Source: Yeosuana marina
GTDB lineage: Bacteria > Bacteroidota > Bacteroidia > Flavobacteriales > Flavobacteriaceae
Reading direction: 5' to 3'
DNA length: 64,000 bases
Assembly: GCF_011762485.1 (NCBI RefSeq)
Contig: NZ_JAAKGI010000037.1
Span: forward strand, 71,075 to 135,074
Position 1 is the stretch's first letter, and every line of letters starts with the position of its first letter. Both the position numbers and the translations under genes were made by a program. Shown here one piece after another: positions 1 to 8,480 of the stretch. Below the pieces are notes generated by a model. It saw only the letters and a list, made by a program, of their open reading frames with translations. It ran no database searches and was not told where the DNA came from.

Positions 1-1
1 A

Positions 2-346
2 GCAGCTTTTAAGGCTTCTCAAATAGGAAATACTTGTTCGTCGATTGATGATGCTACCCGAGTTGTTCTTGAAAAACATGGATTGGGGCCTGATTATAAA
101 CTGCCAGGATTACCACATCGTACCGGGCATGGTATTGGATTGGATATTCATGAGTATCCATACATTGTTAGAGGTAATAAAACTGTTTTAAAACCAGGTA
201 TGTGTTTTAGTATTGAACCTATGATTTGTGTACCCAATAAATTTGGGGTTCGATTGGAAGACCATATTTTCATGACCGAAGAAGGACCTAAATGGTTTAC
301 CGAGCCAGCATATTCTATTGAAGATCCTTTTGGTTTTTCAAAATAG
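2..346 (+). CDS. M24 family aminopeptidase / Xaa-Pro peptidase, C-terminal part
   Basis: This is the end of a metallopeptidase whose start lies left of the window; the frame is open from base 2. M24 enzymes remove N-terminal residues, often Xaa-Pro, using two metal ions. Ligand-type motifs are visible: the His in HRTGHGIGLDIHE, the Glu in SIEP and the Glu in VRLED close to the end. Only about 114 residues are present, so it cannot be decided whether this is a methionine aminopeptidase or a prolidase-like enzyme; the motif spacing and the tail favour the Xaa-Pro type. It belongs to the chromosome left of the mobile element. Confidence 0.8.
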   Translation, partial: AAFKASQIGNTCSSIDDATRVVLEKHGLGPDYKLPGLPHRTGHGIGLDIHEYPYIVRGNKTVLKPGMCFSIEPMICVPNKFGVRLEDHIFMTEEGPKWFTEPAYSIEDPFGFSK

Positions 347-402
347 ATGTAGACTTAATAAATGACAATTAAGGAATAATGCACTTGGTGCGGCTATGAG
401 TT

Positions 403-1380
403 TTAAATTCTACCAAGAATTTTATCCATAATCCAAGCGGTGTGAAGCGCTGTCTTTCCAGTTGACGGATGCTCTTCTATGCCATCTAAATGCTTTTTCA
501 TGTTTTGAACATGATATAATTGAATGTTTTCTGGATGGTCGATGTTTAAACTGAGTGTTTCTTTTGGTGTAATAAGTTGAATAGGATTTTCATCAAAAAC
601 AGAAAATACTATTGAGCCTTTGCTTCCAATAATTTCAACTCGATCTTCTCGTGTCCAAGCACCAAAATTCCACAAAGCAGACCCTGTAATACCATTTTTA
701 TGAATCCATGAAGCCGATAGAGCATCTTTTGCCGAATATAAATCTTGTTGATTAGTACTTTGTCCATTAACAGATTCAACGTCCCCCAAAATGTAATGGA
801 AAAAGTCTAAACCATGAGAGGCTAAATCATCAAAATAACCACCTAAAGCAATCTCTTTATCAGTTCGCCAATTGTAGTTTTCAGACACATCAATTTCATT
901 AGCAGGTTTGGTTAACGACCAATGAATATGCCGTACATCACCAATTTCTTTATTGTCAATCCAGGTCTTTATTTGTTCAAATCTAGGAAGACTTCTACGG
1001 TAATAAGCAACAAAAAGCGGTACATTCTTTTCTTTAAAGGCAGAAAGCATGGTTTTACATTCTTCAAAAGTTACTGCCATTGGTTTTTCTACACAGCAAA
1101 TTTTGCCTGCTTCTGCAACTTTTAAGGCATATTCTAAATGATTATTGGGGGGTGTTGCAATGTAAACAGCATCTATTTCTGGGTCATTAATAATGGCATC
1201 GGCATTATTTGTGTACGTTTCTATATGATGCCGTTTAGCAAAGTCTTTCGCTTTATCAAGATCTCTGCGCATCACAGCTTTTAGGTTAAAACCTTCAGTT
1301 TTTTGATAGGCGGGCCCACTCTTTTTTTCACAAACATCGCCTACACCAATAATGCCCCAGCTTACTATGTTGTTCTTCAT
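403..1380 (-). CDS. Gfo/Idh/MocA family NAD(P)-dependent oxidoreductase
   Basis: The family oxidises or reduces sugars and related polyols with NAD(P) in the cytoplasm; the substrate here is unknown. The N-terminal Rossmann fold shows a glycine-rich WGIIGVGDV motif, and the conserved EKP motif of the family lies near residue 98 (CVEKPMAVT). The length of about 325 residues is normal. I place the start at the ATG at 1380 (MKNNIV), directly before the Rossmann strand. A further upstream ATG at 1407 would overlap the preceding gene and add residues with no family match. The NTF2-like gene ends 7 bases upstream on the same strand, so the two are probably co-transcribed. Confidence 0.88.
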   Translation of the reverse strand: MKNNIVSWGIIGVGDVCEKKSGPAYQKTEGFNLKAVMRRDLDKAKDFAKRHHIETYTNNADAIINDPEIDAVYIATPPNNHLEYALKVAEAGKICCVEKPMAVTFEECKTMLSAFKEKNVPLFVAYYRRSLPRFEQIKTWIDNKEIGDVRHIHWSLTKPANEIDVSENYNWRTDKEIALGGYFDDLASHGLDFFHYILGDVESVNGQSTNQQDLYSAKDALSASWIHKNGITGSALWNFGAWTREDRVEIIGSKGSIVFSVFDENPIQLITPKETLSLNIDHPENIQLYHVQNMKKHLDGIEEHPSTGKTALHTAWIMDKILGRI

Positions 1381-1387
1381 AATTATA

Positions 1388-1822
1388 TTAACTTGAGGTA
1401 TCGGCAATTATTTTCCATTCGCCATCAATTTTTTTGAAAACAAGCATAAAAATCCCATCGGCATTTCCTGCATTGCGTTTTAAATGATATTCGCCTAAAA
1501 CATAATAAGCCCCATCAGTAATTTTAGTCACCGCGTTGATTTTAAAACTTAAAGTTCCGGTATGATCTTCGCTAGGATATGCTTTTTTGTATCGTTCTAA
1601 AGTGTTTTCCCAACCATAAGTTATTCCATTGCTTCCATAGAATTTTAAAGAATCGCTTTTCCAATAGCCTTCCATAAACTCTTCAATATTATCCTTAGAC
1701 CAAGCTAATCTTTGTTCTTTTAATACAGCTTTAATAGCCTTTATATCTCGTTCTTCAGTAGATTGAGCCGAACTTATTTGACCGACTATCAAGGTGAAAA
1801 AAATTAAAAAATATGTTTTCAT
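1388..1822 (-). CDS. Exported NTF2-like (DUF4440/SnoaL-type) protein
   Basis: A 144-residue protein with a signal peptide at residues 1-19 (MKTYFLIFFTLIVGQISSAQ). The remainder fits the cone-shaped NTF2-like fold: an N-terminal helix with LAWSKDNIEEFMEGYW, a stretch around YGWENTLERYKKAYP, and C-terminal strands ending in VFKKIDGEWKIIAD. Members of this group are exported enzymes or ligand-binding proteins, and no catalytic function can be read here. It sits just upstream of, and in the same direction as, the Gfo/Idh/MocA oxidoreductase. Confidence 0.75.
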   Translation of the reverse strand: MKTYFLIFFTLIVGQISSAQSTEERDIKAIKAVLKEQRLAWSKDNIEEFMEGYWKSDSLKFYGSNGITYGWENTLERYKKAYPSEDHTGTLSFKINAVTKITDGAYYVLGEYHLKRNAGNADGIFMLVFKKIDGEWKIIADTSS

Positions 1823-2057
1823 GGATTTTAATGATTATTTATTGGTTGAATATAAACTTAACATTTGTAAAAATAGAAAAATCTTGATTTTAAAATGGTT
1901 CCTCGTCGATTAATTTGACACCTATTATTTTTTTAACTAAAGATAAATTCCGTTTATCGAAAACACAGGCGATTGTTTAGTCTTTGTTTTATATTTATAT
2001 GAGAATCAAAAGATTAATAGCCCTAAATGTATTTGTTAACCATTAATTATCTTTGTT

Positions 2058-2336
2058 ATGAACCTTAGAATTACACACAGTCACAATTTTTTTAAATTGA
2101 AAGGAATTCTTGATAAAAGAAGTTTAAGTATTTTTCAAAATGAATTCAATAATATTTTTGAACGGGTTAATGCACTAACTATTAGTATTGAAGAAGTTGA
2201 ATGGATGGACCGTTATGGTGTGAAAGCTATGACTGGTTTACATGATGAAGCACTTTTAAAAAATAAAAAGTTATCTATTATTGGCTTAGGCTGTAAGGAA
2301 TTATACGAGCACTTTAAATATAAAACAACAGCATAA
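2058..2336 (+). CDS. STAS-like small protein
   Basis: A 92-residue cytoplasmic protein. The pattern of a short strand, a helix (DKRSLSIFQNEF), a strand (ALTISIEEVEWMDRYGV), a helix with small residues (KAMTGLHDEALLKN) and another strand (KLSIIGLG) is that of STAS domains such as anti-sigma factor antagonists. The phosphorylatable Ser/Thr usual after the second strand is not obvious, because the loop reads MDRYGVKAM. It stands alone, convergent with the DUF4407 gene with a gap of only 7 bases. The fold call is inference from pattern; the partner is unknown. Confidence 0.55.
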   Translation: MNLRITHSHNFFKLKGILDKRSLSIFQNEFNNIFERVNALTISIEEVEWMDRYGVKAMTGLHDEALLKNKKLSIIGLGCKELYEHFKYKTTA

Positions 2337-2343
2337 AATAAAT

Positions 2344-3444
2344 TTAAAGGACGTTTTTTTGATGTTTGTAAAAAGCATCAGCTTGTAACTGCATAAGTTC
2401 TCTAGCTTTTTTACGTTTGTAATTGTATAATTCGTCCTCCTTTTCAATATCTGTATAAATGCGGTCATTGATAGCATAGTCTGCTTTTAACATGACTTCT
2501 CTGTGATGTTTGTTTTGAAGTACGTTTGTTTTTACTGCTGTTTCTTGATCTTCTAATTTAAAATCATACGAACTTTTTGGCGATAGTAATTTTGCTAAAA
2601 TAGGCGAGGTTTCTATGGCTAAAAACAAAAGGAAAATAAAAAATGATGGTAACCAAGGAAGTTTACCAAGAGCGTTTACTCTCGCCATTAACCCATCAAA
2701 ATTATTGATAATAGGTTGCGTATTGACTACTTGAGTTTTGTAATCGCCTTTTAGAGTGGCAATTTGAGTTTCTGCCTCTAAAATTTTTGCCTTATTTTCT
2801 TGTTTTAATTGTTGTAATTCGGCTAATAAGGCGTCGTGCTTTTCACGTTTTTCTTTGTAAACAGGTCCTTTTCCTAAAAGTTTTGTTCCTGCAGTGCCTT
2901 CGGCTTCGGCAATATACGTGTCGTAAAGGGCATTAACTTCTGCCTCTTTGGTATCAATTTCTTGTTGCAATGAGGTTATCTGATTATTTAACCCTTCAAT
3001 AGTTGGTGCGAACTGTTCTGCGATTTGATTTTTGTTTGCAAGTGTGAGCTCATTTTTTTGTTCTAGCAGTATTTGATTGATTTCTTTTTCAAAAATCTTT
3101 AATTCTAAGGGTTTCGAAATAACTACAGCAATAATAACTGCTAATAGAATTCTGGGAGATGCTTGAATGAGTTCATCTATAATATTGCCAGTTTTTTTTA
3201 TGGTCGAAACAATATATCGGTCTAAATTAAAAATGAGTAAACCCCAGATAAGTCCGAAGAAAATAGCTGTATATAGATTGTCGAAAACGGTGTAAAGAGC
3301 ATAGCTTCCGGCGATAAAAGCCATAACTGCTGTAAAGAAAACAGTGGCGCCAATGCCGGCGTATTTGTTTTGTTCACCTTTGGAACAATTATCTAAAATA
3401 TCGGTATCTGAACCAGAGCAAATAATGAAGAATTGCTTTAACAT
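2344..3444 (-). CDS. DUF4407 domain-containing membrane protein
   Basis: A 366-residue protein with the start usual for DUF4407 (a short cytoplasmic lead, then FFTAVMAFIAGSYALY). Membrane segments lie at about residues 33-52, 59-75 and 96-112. A long charged, probably coiled-coil region runs from about 115 to 245 (QQEIDTKEAEVNALYD), followed by another hydrophobic segment near 262-282 and a basic C-terminal tail. The family is common in Bacteroidota and its function is unknown. No operon partner is visible. Confidence 0.8.
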   Translation of the reverse strand: MLKQFFIICSGSDTDILDNCSKGEQNKYAGIGATVFFTAVMAFIAGSYALYTVFDNLYTAIFFGLIWGLLIFNLDRYIVSTIKKTGNIIDELIQASPRILLAVIIAVVISKPLELKIFEKEINQILLEQKNELTLANKNQIAEQFAPTIEGLNNQITSLQQEIDTKEAEVNALYDTYIAEAEGTAGTKLLGKGPVYKEKREKHDALLAELQQLKQENKAKILEAETQIATLKGDYKTQVVNTQPIINNFDGLMARVNALGKLPWLPSFFIFLLFLAIETSPILAKLLSPKSSYDFKLEDQETAVKTNVLQNKHHREVMLKADYAINDRIYTDIEKEDELYNYKRKKARELMQLQADAFYKHQKNVL

Positions 3445-3517
3445 AATGATTGATTTTGATTGATGATCGACTATTAGAACGTTAAAGCTAGTGATTTGTT
3501 ACATCATTTTATAAAAT

Positions 3518-4378
3518 TTATCTTTTTCGAGATCGTATACTCTCAATAATAACAGTTACAAGTATTAAAGATCCGCCAAAAAAGGTATTCCAAGTAGGGA
3601 TTTCATTTAGAAAAAAGAAGGCCATCACAATTCCTAAAACAGGTTGCAAACTATTAATGATACTTGCGGTACTTACCGAAAAATATTTTAAACTATGAAT
3701 AAACATAGAATGGCCAATCGCAGTCGTAATGAGTGCTAATAAAATAACATAAGGAAATTGTGTTGTAATATTGCTAACATCCATCGTAAACATCACTGGT
3801 AGTAATAATACGGCTAGTACAGAAATTTGATACATCATAAGCGTGGTACCACTATATTGTCCAACATGTTGTTTCAAAAATAAATTCCTTAAGGCATAAC
3901 AAAAGGCAGAAAATATTCCCAGTAAAATTCCCTTTACCTGAGAACTTTCAAAGTTAAAATCTGGTGCTAGTATATAGATGCCTATTAGAACAATGATGCC
4001 TAAAACTATATGAATTACATTGAGTTTCGTTTTTATAAATAAGGGTTCTAATAAGGCTGTAATTACAGGAAATGTAAAGAGAGATAACATGCCTAGCGCA
4101 ACATTTGAAAGTTTTAAGGCATAGAAATACGTAATCCAATGCACTCCTAACAGAACAGAGCTTAATAGAATGGTTGAAATATCTTTAGGCGAATTAATTT
4201 TAATGTTGAATTTTCTATATCTGCAAAAGATGTATAGAAATAGTGCCCCCAAAGCACTACGGAACCAGATGATAACGGGCGTAGGTAAATCGATAAATTT
4301 CCCTAAGACACCCGAAGTACTTATAAAAAGAGTTCCGATTAAAAGTTCAATAAGGTGGTTGGTATGTTGGTTTTTCAT
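3518..4378 (-). CDS. EamA/DMT family transporter
   Basis: A 286-residue, very hydrophobic inner-membrane protein with roughly ten helices in two repeated halves. This is the normal size and design of drug/metabolite exporters of the EamA (RhaT-like) type. The second half carries FLNEIPTWNTFFGGSLILVTV, which matches the usual FLGE-type motif before the last helices. The substrate cannot be told from sequence. It is a single gene between DUF4407 and the dipeptidase, both on the same strand but well separated. Confidence 0.85.
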   Translation of the reverse strand: MKNQHTNHLIELLIGTLFISTSGVLGKFIDLPTPVIIWFRSALGALFLYIFCRYRKFNIKINSPKDISTILLSSVLLGVHWITYFYALKLSNVALGMLSLFTFPVITALLEPLFIKTKLNVIHIVLGIIVLIGIYILAPDFNFESSQVKGILLGIFSAFCYALRNLFLKQHVGQYSGTTLMMYQISVLAVLLLPVMFTMDVSNITTQFPYVILLALITTAIGHSMFIHSLKYFSVSTASIINSLQPVLGIVMAFFFLNEIPTWNTFFGGSLILVTVIIESIRSRKR

Positions 4379-4508
4379 TTAGCATTTCAGAACGTGTTAG
4401 TGACTATTCTTTGATTACTATTTTATAATATTGAAATCATCAATACTTCGTATTTATAGTAAAAGATTGTAATCTTTTGTCTGCACTCAAGACAGACTTC
4501 AAGCGCGG

Positions 4509-4539
4509 CCACCTTTTACTTCTCAAAAGAAAAAGGTGG
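4509..4539 (-). terminator. Hairpin downstream of the M20 dipeptidase
   Basis: CCACCTTTT at 4509-4517 pairs with AAAAGGTGG at 4531-4539 around a 13-base loop. It lies just past the dipeptidase stop codon. There is no clear U-run, so termination is only a suggestion. Confidence 0.35.
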
Positions 4540-4551
4540 TAACACCCAAAA

Positions 4552-5940
4552 TTATTTAGATAATTCTACAAAATATTTATAGAAATAAGGAATGGTTTCA
4601 ATACCTTTTAAGTAATTAAAAACGCCAAAATGCTCGTTAGGTGAATGAATAGCGTCGCTATCTAACCCAAATCCCATTAAAATGGTTTTGCTTTTTAATT
4701 CTTGTTCAAATAAAGCCACGATAGGAATGCTACCACCACTTCGTTGCGGAATTGGGGTTTTACCAAAGGTTTCTTCGTATGCTTTGGAAGCTGCTTGATA
4801 GCCAATATTATCGATAGGTGTTACATAACCTTGACCACCATGATGCGGTTTTACTTTTACTTTCACGCCTTTTGGAGTGATACTTTCAAAATGTTTAGTG
4901 AATAATTCTGTGATTTCTTCCCATTCTTGATGCGGTACCAATCGCATAGAAATTTTAGCAAAGGCTTTACTAGCAATAACGGTTTTGGCGCCTTCGCCTG
5001 TGTAACCACCCCAAATTCCATTTACATCTAAAGTAGGGCGAATAGAATTTCGCTCGTTAGTGGTGTATCCGTTTTCCCCATAAACAGCATCGATATCTAA
5101 TGCTTTTTTATAGTTATCTAGATTGAAAGGCGCTTTTGCCATTTCGGCGCGTTCTGCTTCAGAAAGATTTTCGACTTTATCATAAAAACCGGGAATGGTA
5201 ATGTGATTGTTTTCGTCGTGAAGCGAGGCAATCATTTTCGTTAATACGTTGATTGGGTTTGCCACAGCGCCACCATAAAGTCCGGAGTGCAAATCACGGT
5301 TTGGTCCGGTTACTTCAACTTCTACGTAACTTAATCCTCGTAATCCTGTGGTGATTGACGGAATATCATTAGCAATCATGCCAGTATCAGAAATTAAAAT
5401 AACATCGTTTTTAAGTTTTTCGCGGTTTTCTTTTACAAATGTTGACAGATTCACGCTACCAACTTCTTCTTCACCTTCCACCATAAATTTCACATTACAA
5501 GGTAGTTGATTGGTTTTGGTCATAAATTCCAAAGCCTTAACGTGCATATACATTTGTCCTTTATCATCACAGGCACCTCTTGCGTAAATGGCACCGTGTG
5601 GATGAGTTTCAGTTTTTTTAATTACAGGTTCAAAAGGAGGTGATGTCCATAATTCTAATGGGTCGGCAGGTTGCACATCATAATGTCCGTAAACCAGCAC
5701 GGTTGGTAAGGAGTCATCAAATATTTTTTCGCCATAAACAATGGGGTAGCCCTTTGTTGGGCAGATTTCAACCATATCGCAACCAGCCTTCTCAAGACTT
5801 GTTTTTACAGCTTCGGCTGTTTTTAAAACATCGTTTTTATAAGCAGAATCAGCACTAATTGATGGAATTTTTAGCAATTCTGTTAATTCATTTAAAAATC
5901 GTTCTTTGTGTTCTTGAATGTATGCTTGTATGTTTTTCAT
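4552..5940 (-). CDS. M20 family dipeptidase
   Basis: A 462-residue zinc dipeptidase of the CPG2/carnosinase-like M20 group, which cleaves dipeptides in the cytoplasm. Visible motifs are GHYDVQP (metal His and Asp), ARGACDDKGQ (bridging Asp), EGEEEVGS (catalytic and metal Glu), SDTG, and a C-terminal IHSPNEHF that supplies the last His. A dimerisation-type domain lies between (LHSGLYGGAVANP). The length is normal. The start ATG at 5940 directly precedes a helical N-terminus (MKNIQAYIQEHKERFL). It is the last chromosomal protein gene before the tRNA locus. Confidence 0.9.
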   Translation of the reverse strand: MKNIQAYIQEHKERFLNELTELLKIPSISADSAYKNDVLKTAEAVKTSLEKAGCDMVEICPTKGYPIVYGEKIFDDSLPTVLVYGHYDVQPADPLELWTSPPFEPVIKKTETHPHGAIYARGACDDKGQMYMHVKALEFMTKTNQLPCNVKFMVEGEEEVGSVNLSTFVKENREKLKNDVILISDTGMIANDIPSITTGLRGLSYVEVEVTGPNRDLHSGLYGGAVANPINVLTKMIASLHDENNHITIPGFYDKVENLSEAERAEMAKAPFNLDNYKKALDIDAVYGENGYTTNERNSIRPTLDVNGIWGGYTGEGAKTVIASKAFAKISMRLVPHQEWEEITELFTKHFESITPKGVKVKVKPHHGGQGYVTPIDNIGYQAASKAYEETFGKTPIPQRSGGSIPIVALFEQELKSKTILMGFGLDSDAIHSPNEHFGVFNYLKGIETIPYFYKYFVELSK

Positions 5941-5997
5941 ATTGACATTTAATTTACTTCAAAAGTAATAAAAATTGAAGGTTTTTATGTTGAAGTG

Positions 5998-6027
5998 TTT
6001 GCAATTTAAAAATCTTGATTATATTTG
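5998..6027 (+). promoter_or_regulatory. tRNA-Leu promoter, Bacteroidota type
   Basis: TTTG at 5998-6001 and TATATTTG at 6020-6027 are separated by 18 bases and fit the flavobacterial -33/-7 pattern. Transcription would start near 6033, just before the half-tRNA at 6038, and read on through the intact tRNA-Leu. Confidence 0.65.
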
Positions 6028-6037
6028 CAATCCTTTT

Positions 6038-6079
6038 GCGGGCGTGGTGGAATTGGTAGACACGCTAGACTTAGGATTT
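6038..6079 (+). pseudogene. 5' half of a tRNA-Leu gene (remnant)
   Basis: The sequence begins as a tRNA-Leu (GCGGGCGTGGTGGAATTGG, then TAGACACG) and continues through the D-arm into an anticodon loop CTTAGGA. It then departs from tRNA sequence: no variable arm, T-arm or 3' acceptor strand follows before the next tRNA starts at 6112. It matches the intact neighbour over most of its length, including an 11-base AGACTTAGGAT block at 6067-6077 and 6141-6151. The promoter of the locus sits directly before this remnant. It cannot be a functional tRNA. Confidence 0.8.
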
Positions 6080-6111
6080 AACCTAAGAAAAAGTGTTAAA
6101 ATATTTAAAAT

Positions 6112-6193
6112 GCGGATGTGGTGGAACTGGTAGACACGTCAGACTTAGGATCTGATGCCGCGAGGTGTGCAGGTTCGATTCCTGTCATCCGCA
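6112..6193 (+). tRNA. tRNA-Leu (anticodon TAG)
   Basis: The acceptor stem GCGGATG (6112-6118) pairs with CATCCGC (6186-6192), with discriminator A at 6193 and no encoded CCA. The anticodon loop CTTAGGA holds TAG between the stems CAGA and TCTG. A long variable arm, as expected for class II tRNA-Leu, precedes GGTTCGATTCC of the T-arm. The gene is the likely attachment site of the mobile element that follows. Confidence 0.95.
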
Positions 6194-6194
6194 C

Positions 6195-6224
6195 AAAAGC
6201 CGAAGAGAAATCTTCGGCTTTTTC
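6195..6224 (+). terminator. Rho-independent terminator of the tRNA-Leu
   Basis: AAAAGCCGAAGA, loop GAAA, then TCTTCGGCTTTTT gives a long perfect stem followed by a T-run directly after the tRNA. Confidence 0.9.
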
Positions 6225-6264
6225 ATTTTAAAAAAGTGGGTTTTCTTCACGATTTTTGACCTTG

Positions 6265-6286
6265 GGTACAACATAGGTACAACATT
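6265..6286. repeat. Tandem 11-bp repeats near the element end
   Basis: GGTACAACATA (6265-6275) is followed immediately by GGTACAACATT (6276-6286). The pair lies about 70 bases inside the tRNA-proximal end of the mobile element, where tyrosine integrases usually have arm-type binding sites. Function is inferred from position only. The rest of 6225-6430 shows no gene. Confidence 0.45.
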
Positions 6287-6432
6287 TTACCTTTTTTCAG
6301 AACCGAATTGACTTTAATGCTATATCCTTTCATTTGATACCAAATACTATTTTCTGTATTGAGGATTAATAAATTTTAGGTTATCTCAACCTTCGTTCTT
6401 CGTTAGAGGGGTTTATTATCATACAATATACA

Positions 6433-6575
6433 CGCAAGGTAAACTCGTAAAATACTTCCATCAAAAGACTACGGCATAAAGCCAACGCTTATTCCCCTAC
6501 TCATTTATTCCGTTTCCTTTTGAGCCAAGATTTTATCTTCCGTTTGGTTTCTGCTCAAATATTGTTTAATCAAAA
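6433..6575 (+). repeat. 145-bp leader repeat, copy 1 (before the ParB-like gene)
   Basis: This stretch is nearly the same as 8481-8625. Shared blocks include GGTAAACTCGTAAAATAC, CATCAAAAGACTACGGCATA, TTTATTCCGTTTCCTTTTGA and CTGCTCAAATATTGTTTAAT. A small hairpin AAGAT-TTT-ATCTT lies near the end. Both copies stop a few bases before a start codon, so this is probably a shared promoter plus 5' leader RNA. Confidence 0.8.
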
Positions 6576-6586
6576 ATTTGAGTATT

Positions 6587-8374
6587 ATGACAACAAAAGC
6601 GAGTACCACAAAGAAGCGCAGTAGAGCGAAATCTACTGCCAAGAAAGAAGTGAGTGGAAAGAAAACATCCGCACTTCAAATTCAGAACTTACCATTAGGT
6701 AAAATCAAGCCTGACCTTGAACAACCGAGAAAAACTTTTAACGTAGATGCGTTAAAGCAGCTTTCTGAGAGTATCGAAAAACACGGTGTGTTGCAACCGA
6801 TTACCGTAAGGCAACTAAATGGCCATTACGTCATCGTGATGGGCGAACGCCGATATCGTGCAAGTAAATTGGCAGGAAAGAAAACCGTACCCTGTATCGT
6901 TAGGACTTATGAGAACAATGATGTTCTGGAAGTTCAAATCATCGAAAACCTACAAAGACAGGATGTTGAACCGACCGAAGAAGCTGAGGCGATTGCTTAC
7001 CTAAGCGAGAAATATGCACCTACCGAAATTGCGAAGCGATTGGGTAGAACGGATAACTTCATCAGACTGCGACTAAAATTGGCTGGCTTGATTGACGGTT
7101 TTAAGCACTTTGTCCGCAATGGCGAAATGACCATTTCTTTAGGTGTAGGTGTAGCGCTCTTTGAACCGGAAGAACAGCAGATGATGTTGGAAACAATGGG
7201 CGAAGATTTTAATGCGCATCAGATAAACAGGATGATTAAAGACCAGACTTATGACTTGGAAAATTCATCGTTTGATGTAGCCGATAAAAAATTAGTTCCG
7301 AAAGTTGGGTCTTGTGTTGAATGTCCTTTCAATGCAGCTAATCAAGGCAATCTGTTCGGCGAAGGAAAAATGGTCTGTACGAAAGCAGCCTGTTTTGAAA
7401 CGAAGAAAAGCAAATCGCTCTTGAACCTGATTAAAAAGTCCAAGAAAGAGAATGTCCTTTTAATCCCTGAAATACGACAGTATTGGGCAGATGACGAGAA
7501 CAATCAGCTCATTATATCGCAATTAGAAAAGAACGGATTGAAAGTCTATCTACTGGATGATGTGGAAATAATCGAAGACCCGATTGAGCCTACAATCGAG
7601 GTCATTAAAATAGAGTATCAACACTATGATTATTCTGAAGATGAACTAAAAACAGAATTGGATGAAGCAATGCAGAATTATAAAAAAGCATTGAAAAAAT
7701 TCAATTCAGCAAAAGAAGATGGATTTAAAAACGGTATTGTGTTCCATCCCGATTCATTCCAGCACAAAGAAATTTTTCTAAAAATTGTTGAAAAATCAAA
7801 GAACGATTCTACGGAATATTCGGCACCATTGGCCAATAGGAAAATGGCAGATTGTACGCCTAAAGAACAAATCGTTAAAATCAACGAAAGAGAAATCCGT
7901 AAGAAGCAAATAGAGAACAACAAGCAGTTTGAAGAAGTTGTGCAAATGATGCGTGAAACGAAATATATCGATACGAAGAAGACACTTTCAACGGATGAAA
8001 TGTTGGCATTCTCGATATCGCTCTTCGAAAATAATGTGGACTATATGAGCCAACAAAAGTATTTCTCAAAGTTCTTGGGCGACACTTCCACGATTACCAA
8101 AGTTGAAATGGTGGAGAATTTCAAGAAGAAGTTCAAAAAGGAAATCTTCCATAAGCTGATACGGTATATGCTCACAAAGCAAGTGCATTTTGGCGAAAGC
8201 AATCACGTCAATAATCTGACGAACATTTCATTTTACAACGCAATGCAAGGATATTACAAATCCAAGATTGCCGGCATCGAAAAGGAATATGCTGAAAAAC
8301 AAGACAAGCGTGAAGCACGTTTAAAAGAGCGCATCAAAGTTCTTGAAAAGCAAATTCAGGAACTCAAAGATTAG
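6587..8374 (+). CDS. ParB/RepB/Spo0J-family partition-like protein
   Basis: A 595-residue DNA-binding protein that probably helps maintain the element. After a basic Lys/Ser-rich N-terminus, the ParB domain runs from about residue 34, with GERRYRA near 86 and ENLQRQDVEPTEEA near 120. A helix-turn-helix (YAPTEIAKRLGRTDNFIRLR) follows at about 143-165. Unusually, a cysteine cluster (SCVEC, then VCTKAAC) lies near 240-270 and could bind zinc. The C-terminal half is charged and partly coiled coil. No ParA is seen nearby. I chose ATG 6587 rather than TTG 6578, because the ATG sits at the same distance from the leader repeat as in the next operon. Confidence 0.8.
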   Translation: MTTKASTTKKRSRAKSTAKKEVSGKKTSALQIQNLPLGKIKPDLEQPRKTFNVDALKQLSESIEKHGVLQPITVRQLNGHYVIVMGERRYRASKLAGKKTVPCIVRTYENNDVLEVQIIENLQRQDVEPTEEAEAIAYLSEKYAPTEIAKRLGRTDNFIRLRLKLAGLIDGFKHFVRNGEMTISLGVGVALFEPEEQQMMLETMGEDFNAHQINRMIKDQTYDLENSSFDVADKKLVPKVGSCVECPFNAANQGNLFGEGKMVCTKAACFETKKSKSLLNLIKKSKKENVLLIPEIRQYWADDENNQLIISQLEKNGLKVYLLDDVEIIEDPIEPTIEVIKIEYQHYDYSEDELKTELDEAMQNYKKALKKFNSAKEDGFKNGIVFHPDSFQHKEIFLKIVEKSKNDSTEYSAPLANRKMADCTPKEQIVKINEREIRKKQIENNKQFEEVVQMMRETKYIDTKKTLSTDEMLAFSISLFENNVDYMSQQKYFSKFLGDTSTITKVEMVENFKKKFKKEIFHKLIRYMLTKQVHFGESNHVNNLTNISFYNAMQGYYKSKIAGIEKEYAEKQDKREARLKERIKVLEKQIQELKD

Positions 8375-8390
8375 CTTTTGTTGTTTGAAG

Positions 8391-8420
8391 AAGGGTCGGC
8401 ATTCGTGCTGGCCCTTTTTC
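8391..8420 (+). terminator. Terminator after the ParB-like gene
   Basis: AAGGGTCGGCA pairs with TGCTGGCCCTT around TTCG and is followed by a run of T, 17 bases after the stop codon. Confidence 0.75.
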
Positions 8421-8480
8421 TTTTTATGATAGTGATTTAAAAGTGTGTTTACAAGGAAGGGGTTATCAATCAATAGTTAG

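Noticed and set aside
6038-6079. First tRNA-Leu as a functional gene
   Set aside because: It has no variable arm, T-arm or 3' acceptor strand before the next tRNA begins.
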